Assembly (NCBI GenBank): GCA_902788035.1
Contig: CADAIL010000025.1
Coordinates: 1-38,951 of the forward strand
Direction: 5' to 3'
Source of the DNA: an uncultured Lachnospiraceae bacterium
Lineage (GTDB): Bacteria > Bacillota > Clostridia > Lachnospirales > Lachnospiraceae
DNA length: 38,951 nucleotides
Below are positions 33,165 to 38,951 of this stretch, piece by piece (position 1 is the first letter of the stretch; every line of letters begins with the position of its first letter). Below the pieces are notes generated by a model, which worked only from the letters and a program-made list of their open reading frames with translations, ran no database searches and was not told the DNA's origin. A program made the position numbers and the translations under genes.

Positions 33165-34796
33165 ATGAAAGTCTGTCTCCTCAACGAATCATTCCCGCCG
33201 GTCCTTGACGGCGTTGCCAATGTACTTTTGAACTATGCTAAATACCTCCCGAGCGATTTCAATTCGCCGGTCATCGTCGGCACTCCGCGCTATCCGGATG
33301 CCGACTATTCTGCGTACCCGTACGAGGTGGTGGCGTATCCGAGTTTTAATACGGCATCATTTGCAAATGGATACCGCACCGGCTTCCCCCTCCAGGAAAA
33401 GGCAGTTTCTAAGCTGGCTGAATTCGAGCCGGACATCATTCACAGCCATTGCCCGGCTTCTGCAAATGTAATCGCCAGGCTCCTCCGCGAGCGCACCCAG
33501 GCGCCGATCGCGTTCACGTACCACACAAAATACGACATTGACCTGCGCAGAATATTCAAGATTCGTCAGGTCGCGGATGAGACGATCAAGGCCATGGTCA
33601 GCAATATCGAGGCCTGTGACGATGTCTGGACCGTCAGCCGCGGAGCCGGAGAGAGCCTGAAAGCTCTGGGTTTTAAGGGTGACTACCATGTCATGAACAA
33701 CGGTGTCGACTTTGAGCGCGGGCGCGTTGATGCGGAGAATGTCCGGAAAGTGACAGAGGGCTATGACCTCCCGGACGGCGTCCCTGTATTCCTATTTGTC
33801 GGACGAATCATCACTTATAAGGGGATTCCCATGATCCTCGACGCGCTCAAAATTTTGTCCGATGCCGGGCACGACTTCCGCATGGTCTTTATAGGAAAGG
33901 GACCGGACATGGAGCTCATGCAGAAAAAGGCAGAGGAACTGGGAATCGGTGGGGACAGACCGGGAATGGGCAAATGCATTTTCACCGGCCCCATCTATGA
34001 CCGCGATGCGCTCAGGGCATGGAATACGAGAGCGGACCTGTTCCTGTTCCCATCGACATTTGATACAAATGGACTCGTCGTCCGCGAGGCAGCCGCCTGC
34101 GGTCTGGCCAGCGTGCTGGTCAAGGATTCCTGTGCCGCCGAGGGAGTGACGGATAACAGGAACGGCTTCCTCATCGAAGAGACGGCTGAGTCGATGGGAG
34201 ACCTTCTTATTAGATTATCCGGTGAGATGGATCATGTGCATGACGTCGGAACGCACGCCATGGATGAAATATATATGTCATGGCGGGATGCGGTCGCCGA
34301 GGCCTACGAGCGTTACGAATGGCTCCTCGAGGAGAAGGCCTGCGGTCGGCTCCGCGAGCCCGAGACTCAGGCTACAGATTACCTGGTGAAACTGGCTGCC
34401 CGCAGCATGGATGAGGCTGCCCGCGCCAGAAAGATTCGGAAAGAGTTTTTCAACGACTTCAAGGATACCGCCATCGGTATGATGGACAACATTCAGGAGG
34501 CCGGGGAAGGCCTCAGTGACATGCTTGAACGAGTGAGCACCGGAACCGGCGAAAAGGTGCAGCAGGTCGTCAGCGGGACCGGCGAAAAGGTGCAGCAGGT
34601 AGTGACCGGGACCGGCGAGAAAGTGCAACAGGCTGTGACCGATACCGGCGAAAAGGTTCAACAGGCAGTGACTGAGACAGGCGATAAGGTTCATCGTGCA
34701 TTGAATGAAGCTGAGCAGAAGGTGAAATCAGAACTGACCTTCATGTCTCAGGAGGTCCTGCTGAGTTACGAGAATCTGGCTCATGATAGTGAGTAA
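33165..34796 (+). CDS. GT4 glycosyltransferase with 11-residue-repeat tail
   Basis: The first 385 residues are a GT-B glycosyltransferase of family 4: NESFPPVLDGVANVL at the N-terminus, IHSHCPASANVIA, AFTYHTKYD, LFVGRIITYKGIP and the donor-site region FPSTFDTNGLVVREAAACG. Relatives glucosylate or mannosylate lipids such as diacylglycerol. Residues about 395-455 are helical linker. Residues 460-525 are six 11-residue repeats of the form GTGEKVQQAVT, ending in a short helical tail. Such 11-mers form amphipathic helices, so this part may bind the membrane. GAGGAAAAA precedes the ATG. A GH13 enzyme follows 276 nt downstream. Confidence 0.87.
   Translation: MKVCLLNESFPPVLDGVANVLLNYAKYLPSDFNSPVIVGTPRYPDADYSAYPYEVVAYPSFNTASFANGYRTGFPLQEKAVSKLAEFEPDIIHSHCPASANVIARLLRERTQAPIAFTYHTKYDIDLRRIFKIRQVADETIKAMVSNIEACDDVWTVSRGAGESLKALGFKGDYHVMNNGVDFERGRVDAENVRKVTEGYDLPDGVPVFLFVGRIITYKGIPMILDALKILSDAGHDFRMVFIGKGPDMELMQKKAEELGIGGDRPGMGKCIFTGPIYDRDALRAWNTRADLFLFPSTFDTNGLVVREAAACGLASVLVKDSCAAEGVTDNRNGFLIEETAESMGDLLIRLSGEMDHVHDVGTHAMDEIYMSWRDAVAEAYERYEWLLEEKACGRLREPETQATDYLVKLAARSMDEAARARKIRKEFFNDFKDTAIGMMDNIQEAGEGLSDMLERVSTGTGEKVQQVVSGTGEKVQQVVTGTGEKVQQAVTDTGEKVQQAVTETGDKVHRALNEAEQKVKSELTFMSQEVLLSYENLAHDSE
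34542..34739 (+). repeat. 33-bp in-frame tandem repeats in the glycosyltransferase gene
   Basis: Six 33-nt units encode 11-residue repeats. The first four are close to identical (GGMACCGGCGARAARGTGCA pattern), and the last two have diverged (ETGDKVHRALN, EAEQKVKSELT). The number of units may vary between strains. Confidence 0.9.
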
Positions 34797-34920
34797 TGTG
34801 CGTAAATCTCTAATGCAGAATTCTCGTGACATGAGTCTACGATGAATGCAAAAATCAAAATCGTCACTGACATGGGATTCAAAGTAAGTGTCAAAGATTA
34901 AACGGTCACGGCGGATCACA

Positions 34921-34987
34921 GTTGCGCAATGATGAAGGTGCTTCGCAGTTTGCGCAGCGCGGCAAGAATGCCGAGGTGTTCTTAATT
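34921..34987. repeat. Second copy of the 1.3-kb hairpin flank
   Basis: TGCGCAATGATGAAGGTGCT and the following 45 nt match 1303-1369 at about 78 percent by eye. The segment forms a stem TGCGCAA/TTGCGCA (34923-34956) and a second hairpin AAGAA...TTCTT. The large inverted arms of the 1.3-kb copy are missing here. The rest of the 276-nt gap between the two carbohydrate genes holds no gene. Confidence 0.7.
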
Positions 34988-35072
34988 AAGGGTGCCGCTA
35001 TGGCTTGCCCCTGCATTTTTGCCAAGTGACTGATTTGAATAGTATTATGCTGCATATTTTGGGGGACAAATC

Positions 35073-36782
35073 ATGGACCGCGATTTTCGGCGAATGTCAT
35101 TATATCAGATATGGATACGGAGCTTCTGTGACGGCAACGGCGATGGAATCGGAGACCTGTACGGCGTGTACGACAAGCTCGATTACATAGCTTCGCTCGG
35201 CGTGGACGGAATATGGTTCTCCCCGATCTACCCGTCACCGAACGCGGATTATGGCTATGACATCTCTGACTACAGGGACATCCATCCGGACTACGGCACA
35301 CTCGACCAGTTCAAAAAAGTCCTGAACAGAGCTCACGAGCTTGGTCTTGCCGTCCTCATGGATCTGGTCATCAACCACACATCCGATGAGCACATGTGGT
35401 TCCGGGAGAGCTGCAAGGGCAAGGATAACCCGTACAGCGACTACTACATCTGGCGCGACCCGCGGTTCAAGGGTGAGAACAAGCTGCCTCCGAACAACTG
35501 GTACAGCCAGTTCGAAGGACTGGCATGGGAGTACAGTGAGGAGAGAGGTCAGTATTATCTGCATGTATTTGCAAAAAAACAGCCGGACCTAAACATGGAC
35601 AACCCGAAAGTGCGCGAGGAAGTCAAGGATATTATGCGTTTCTGGCTGGACATGGGTGTAGACGGCTTCCGCGAGGACGTGATTACCTACATTTCCAAGG
35701 AGGAGGGCCTGCCGGACGGAATACCGTTCCTGCCGGCTATCAACGGGCTGCCGTTTTACAAGGACGGGCCCAATCTTATGCAGTACCTTCATGAATTCCG
35801 CGATGTCGCGAGGGAGTACAATGCGCTGCAAATAGGTGAAGCCCCCATGACGCCCGTCTCCACTGCCCTCGCCTACATTTCAGGCGAGGATCGGGTCCTC
35901 GATATGATGATTCAGTTCGACACGATGATGGCTGACTGCATCCTGACTGAATATGTCTGGCACAAATTCAGCCTTCGGAAGTTGAAGAGGGCTTATACCA
36001 AGTGGCAGACAAAGCTCGCGGATAAAGCATGGAATGCCCTGTACCTTGAAAACCATGACCATCCGCGAATTATCAGCCGCTACGGCGATGAGAAAAACTT
36101 CTGGAGGGAGTCCGGCACCTGCCTTGCAGCCAGCTATATTTTCCAGCAGGGCTGCCCATTCATCTATCAGGGGCAGGAGATCGGCATGACAAATATCCGC
36201 ATGAAGTCGATTGACGACTACCTTGACGTCTCATCGAAGAATGCGTATAAGACCTTTCGGAAGCATTCCTCCGAGAAAAGACGTATGTCCTTCATTCATG
36301 TATCGAGCCGCGATTCCGCAAGGACACCGATGCAGTGGGACGGAACTAAATATGCCGGGTTTTCAACCGTCAAGCCGTGGTTCAGAGTCAACCCCAACTA
36401 TCACAGAATTAATGTGGCGGAGCAGGACCGTGACCCGGACAGCATCCTGAATTTTTACCGCAGGTGCCTTGAGCTTCGTAAGAATTCAGAGACGCTGATT
36501 TACGGCGATTATAAAGAGTATTATTCGATGCACCCGAAACTTTATATGTACGAGAGGACATATGAGGGGGAGAGGGTGCTGGTCGTGTGTTCATTTGCCA
36601 AAAAGAACCTCAGATTCTCTTTCCCCGGAGTCTGGAAGAAGGCAGAGCGGGAGCTGCTTCTTTGTAACTATGCGGTGCCTGAGGATGAGCGTGTGAGTTC
36701 CTCGGACAGCAAGCCCGACACGAGGGCAGAACGCACACTGCGACCCTATGAGGCGAGGGTATATGCCCTGAGGGCAGAGTGA
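35073..36782 (+). CDS. GH13 alpha-glucosidase (oligo-1,6-glucosidase type)
   Basis: A 569-residue cytosolic GH13 glycoside hydrolase. It begins YQIWIRSFCDGNGDGIGDL, the usual start for this group. DLVINHTSDEH is conserved region I. GFREDV gives the nucleophile Asp202, IGEAPMTP the acid/base Glu256 and ENHDHPR the third carboxylate Asp329. The form fits oligo-1,6-glucosidase or a related alpha-glucosidase acting on malto- or isomalto-oligosaccharides; trehalose-6-phosphate hydrolase is less likely. GGGGGAC precedes the ATG. No sugar transporter is adjacent. The next gene is convergent. Confidence 0.92.
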   Translation: MDRDFRRMSLYQIWIRSFCDGNGDGIGDLYGVYDKLDYIASLGVDGIWFSPIYPSPNADYGYDISDYRDIHPDYGTLDQFKKVLNRAHELGLAVLMDLVINHTSDEHMWFRESCKGKDNPYSDYYIWRDPRFKGENKLPPNNWYSQFEGLAWEYSEERGQYYLHVFAKKQPDLNMDNPKVREEVKDIMRFWLDMGVDGFREDVITYISKEEGLPDGIPFLPAINGLPFYKDGPNLMQYLHEFRDVAREYNALQIGEAPMTPVSTALAYISGEDRVLDMMIQFDTMMADCILTEYVWHKFSLRKLKRAYTKWQTKLADKAWNALYLENHDHPRIISRYGDEKNFWRESGTCLAASYIFQQGCPFIYQGQEIGMTNIRMKSIDDYLDVSSKNAYKTFRKHSSEKRRMSFIHVSSRDSARTPMQWDGTKYAGFSTVKPWFRVNPNYHRINVAEQDRDPDSILNFYRRCLELRKNSETLIYGDYKEYYSMHPKLYMYERTYEGERVLVVCSFAKKNLRFSFPGVWKKAERELLLCNYAVPEDERVSSSDSKPDTRAERTLRPYEARVYALRAE

Positions 36783-36886
36783 ATACCAACGCAGTCTTAA
36801 AGCCCAGCCCGCTTTGGACGCTCAGAACTTATTCGGCTGCGTACGATCATACAGAATGTGAGTACAACTTAGTCGGGCATTCGAAA

Positions 36887-37903
36887 TCATATTGTGAAAC
36901 TTGCGGAGCGGACCCGCGCAAGAGCGCGGTTGACTCTTGAGAAATCAATGGAGCACTTGCCGTCCGAAATATGGATCGGGATGACCGAGTCAAAATCGTA
37001 TTTTTCCGGGTAAAAATCATCGCTGCGAAGGTCATAGACCAGGACCGTGCTATGGTCCGGATCAACGATCCAGTATTCTTTTACGCCGGCGCTCTGGTAC
37101 TTGTGAAGCTTGAGAAGCATGTCTTTTGCCCGCGTGGTGGGAGAAAGGATCTCCAGCGTGAGGTCCGGAGCACCGTCGAGAGCATTTGCACCCAGATCAT
37201 ATGGATGACAGATCAGGAAGATATCGGGTTGGACCATCGTTTTGTTGTCACAGTCCAGCCTGACGTCACATGGAGCGACAAAGACTTCACATTCGCCATC
37301 ATGGGCAGCGGTGCACTCACGGAACAGGACAAACAACTCACCGAGAATTTTCTGGTGGATGACAGCCGGGGCGGCCATATCATAGAAGACACCGTCGATC
37401 AGTTCGACGCGGCGCTCGTCCGGCAGGGCATAATAGTCATCGAGAGTGTATTCGCCGTTTTTCTTTTCTGTCTGGGTCTGCGGTGCGTGTGCACCGCTTT
37501 TGTTTATAGTCGATGGCTTGTTGTCCTCAACTGCATAAGGGTTGCCGATCTCAACTGCATGAGGGCTGCCGATCTCAACTGCATATGGCGTGTCGCTTTC
37601 TAAATTATGCAGCGTGTTGTAGTTCGGCATAGCTTCTCTGACAGCATACGTCGGCCTTTCTTTTGGAGGCTCATAGCTGAACCCGCTATTCTTCGATACA
37701 GATCTGGCGACTGATCTTTCCTTTTTCTGCTCCTCTGTGAGCAGTACAGTCTCGATCGCTTCGAGCGTGACTCTTCTTGGCGCCTTCGTTGCTCCGCTCA
37801 TGATCTTCTGGATAGTGCTGAGGGGGATTCCGGAGGACTGCGATATCATTTCATTTGTAAGACCGAGCTCGGTCTTTTTATTTTTCATTTCTTCGAGTGT
37901 CAT
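36887..37903 (-). CDS. HTH-Uma2 family fusion protein
   Basis: A 338-residue protein. Residues 1-55 form an XRE-like helix-turn-helix (LGLTNEMISQSSGIPLSTIQ). Residues about 60-145 are a linker with three imperfect PYAVEIG repeats. Residues about 150-330 are a Uma2 (DUF820) restriction-endonuclease-fold domain, with YYALPDERRVELIDG, VQPDIFLI, LTLEILSPTTR and KEYWIVDP, which supply the usual Asp/Glu/Lys active-site pattern. Uma2 proteins are numerous in cyanobacteria and have no settled role. GGAGGG precedes the ATG. The gene is convergent with the glucosidase. Confidence 0.85.
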   Translation of the reverse strand: MTLEEMKNKKTELGLTNEMISQSSGIPLSTIQKIMSGATKAPRRVTLEAIETVLLTEEQKKERSVARSVSKNSGFSYEPPKERPTYAVREAMPNYNTLHNLESDTPYAVEIGSPHAVEIGNPYAVEDNKPSTINKSGAHAPQTQTEKKNGEYTLDDYYALPDERRVELIDGVFYDMAAPAVIHQKILGELFVLFRECTAAHDGECEVFVAPCDVRLDCDNKTMVQPDIFLICHPYDLGANALDGAPDLTLEILSPTTRAKDMLLKLHKYQSAGVKEYWIVDPDHSTVLVYDLRSDDFYPEKYDFDSVIPIHISDGKCSIDFSRVNRALARVRSASFTI

Positions 37904-38119
37904 AGAATTTCCCTCCGATTCGAATAATGACTCGATGAACCTCCACCCCCATGCGGTGCGGCAGCTCTTATGGACGTGTTACCCTGCTGCTACGCTTCAT
38001 AGATTCGCGAGATTTCAAGATGTTTATACTACTAATTATGCCATGGAATTGCAAAATGTCAATATGGAATATTGTTAAAATAGCAATAATAATGTATAAA
38101 AAATATAACTAAATTGCAA

Positions 38120-38560
38120 AATGGATATTGTGGTAGCCGGCTCATTTGCTCCAGCGTGGTCGGCAGTTTATTTAAGCGCGGTCGGCAGTTTATTAAGCGC
38201 GGTCGGCAGTCAATCTTGCAAAATAACGCTCTTGAGCAGTGCCATATAAGAGTCAAATCAAGGTGCCTGAGCAGTCTCAATAACTCGCTTTTTGAAAAAT
38301 CAGCTTACCACACTAAAGAAAAGAAGGTGAAAAAGCAGTCACCTTTATTGAGTTTGATATTCGATGACGGTACGACTTTCCTATATCAGATTTTCGCTCT
38401 CAGTAGAATAGAGGTGGTTTCAGTCTTAAGCCCGGAACTGAACTAAGATGACTGCCCGCCCTCATTCTTGCATTCAGTAGAATTAAGTTGATTTCAATGA
38501 ACGCGACTGCCCGCCTAATACCCAGGCAGTCACGGAACACCGCATAAGCTCAAGATGACC
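38120..38560. repeat. Dispersed structured repeat element, copy B
   Basis: This non-coding block matches copy A (20760-21300) in opposite orientation. It contains three units of about 21-22 nt, GCGCGGTCGGCAGTTTATTA, at 38155-38215. Segments 38202-38221 and 38327-38374 match copy A collinearly. 38435-38500 corresponds to one 108-bp unit of copy A (GCATTCAGTAGAATTAAGTT against GCATTCAGTGGATAAGAGTT). Copy A's tandem 108-bp expansion is absent here. 37904-38119 holds only the upstream region of the Uma2 gene, with no gene. Confidence 0.85.
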
Positions 38561-38573
38561 GTCGCCACTCAGC

Positions 38574-38700
38574 AAAATGAAGGCTGTTAAAATGAAGGCT
38601 GTTAAAATGAAGGCTGTTAAAATGAAGGCTGTTAAAATGAAGGCTGTTAAAATGAGGGCTGCCAAAATAGGGGCTAAAATAGGGGCTAAAATAGGGGCTG
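38574..38700. repeat. 15-bp tandem repeat running into 12-bp repeats
   Basis: AAAATGAAGGCTGTT occurs five times exactly from 38574 to 38648, then as AAAATGAGGGCTGCC, then as the shortened AAAATAGGGGCT three times. The last unit becomes the left arm of the hairpin at 38694. The array therefore seems to have grown by slippage from the hairpin arm. Confidence 0.95.
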
Positions 38701-38723
38701 CCGCACTCAAGTGCAGCAGCCCC
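38694..38723 (-). terminator. CTGTCGCA-family hairpin after the beta-propeller gene
   Basis: GGGGCTGCCGCAC (38694-38706) pairs with GTGCAGCAGCCCC (38711-38723) over TCAA. The single imperfect pair is a G-U wobble only on the minus strand, which fits the minus-strand gene ending at 38777. On that strand TATTTT follows. Confidence 0.75.
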
Positions 38724-38776
38724 CACATGAAGCTCTGTTTTAAACTCCGACGCAGAATTCTTATATACAGTTCTAC

Positions 38777-38951
38777 TTATTTCAAATCAATCCCGTAGAA
38801 CTCACAGTCTCTTGTGCCCACGACCAGCCGGCTGTTATAGACCGCCGGAGATGCCTCGACGCACTCGGTCGTCAGCTGAAGCTCCGTCTTCACCTCGCCT
38901 GTCACGCCGTCCAGCATATAGCCCTTGCCGTCGAAGGTGAAATAAATCACA
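38777..38951 (-). CDS. PQQ-like beta-propeller protein (C-terminal part)
   Basis: The last 57 codons of a gene that continues beyond the window. The translation GKGYMLDGVTGEVKTELQL, then ASPAVYNSRLVVGTRDCEFYGIDLK, has the repeating pattern of PQQ-like/BamB-type beta-propeller blades (a DxxTGE turn followed by SPAV). Such proteins are often extracellular or periplasm-facing binding modules. The upstream part, and hence the signal peptide and total length, cannot be seen. Confidence 0.75.
   Translation of the reverse strand, partial: VIYFTFDGKGYMLDGVTGEVKTELQLTTECVEASPAVYNSRLVVGTRDCEFYGIDLK

Noticed and set aside
38574..38700. CRISPR-like array (15-bp repeats)
   Set aside because: Units are directly adjacent with no spacers and no cas genes are near. 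It is a slippage array.

Overview
The window looks like a chromosomal segment of an anaerobic Firmicute, most likely a clostridial (Lachnospiraceae-type) gut bacterium. The evidence is strong Shine-Dalgarno sites before most genes, Firmicute-style lipoproteins, a tetrahydrofolate one-carbon set (metF, fhs, folD), a selenium-handling set without selA or selB in view, and a short clostridial CstA. GC content is near 50 percent by eye, with an AT-rich island at about 29.2-30.8 kb. No rRNA, tRNA, CRISPR array or insertion sequence was recognised.

Layout: 0.3-1.25 kb, radical SAM protein. 1.3-1.6 kb, a giant hairpin element. 1.75-3.2 kb, cstA. 3.4-7.5 kb, an unknown membrane protein and a MoxR ATPase/VWA pair, convergent with a corrin-ring methyltransferase (cobI, minus strand). 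8.3-10.8 kb, repeats, a lipoprotein and an unknown small protein with a duplicated hairpin leader (minus strand). 11.3-20.7 kb, a long plus-strand run: metF, fhs, folD, pepF, selD, cysteine desulfurase, yedF and a DUF3343 protein. 20.7-21.4 kb, a structured repeat element. 21.4-24.4 kb, a MATE exporter followed by gene remnants (an sstT tail and a truncated glycosyltransferase). 24.4-29.1 kb, larE-like gene and xdhA-xdhB-xdhC. 29.2-30.4 kb, an XRE/ImmA pair on the minus strand. 30.8-36.8 kb, a beta-helix lipoprotein, a GT4 glycosyltransferase with an 11-residue-repeat tail, and a GH13 glucosidase. 36.9-37.9 kb, an HTH-Uma2 fusion. 38.1-38.7 kb, a second copy of the repeat element. The end of the window holds the tail of a PQQ-like beta-propeller gene.

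Functional reading: SelD, the cysteine desulfurase, YedF and the DUF3343 carrier form the set known from organisms with selenium-dependent molybdenum hydroxylases. The molybdenum hydroxylase XdhABC lies 4.7 kb downstream and is the obvious candidate client. Together with the one-carbon enzymes this suggests purine (xanthine/hypoxanthine) use feeding formate and C1-folate metabolism; this is inference from gene content.

The least explained features are non-coding. One is a roughly 600-bp repeat element present twice in inverted orientation, each copy beginning at a CTGTCGCA-type hairpin just 3' of a gene. Another is a tandem two-hairpin leader before the unknown 109-residue protein. A third is a giant hairpin whose flank recurs at 34.9 kb. 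The fourth is a marked excess of the DNA word CATTTGC(A) across the whole window.
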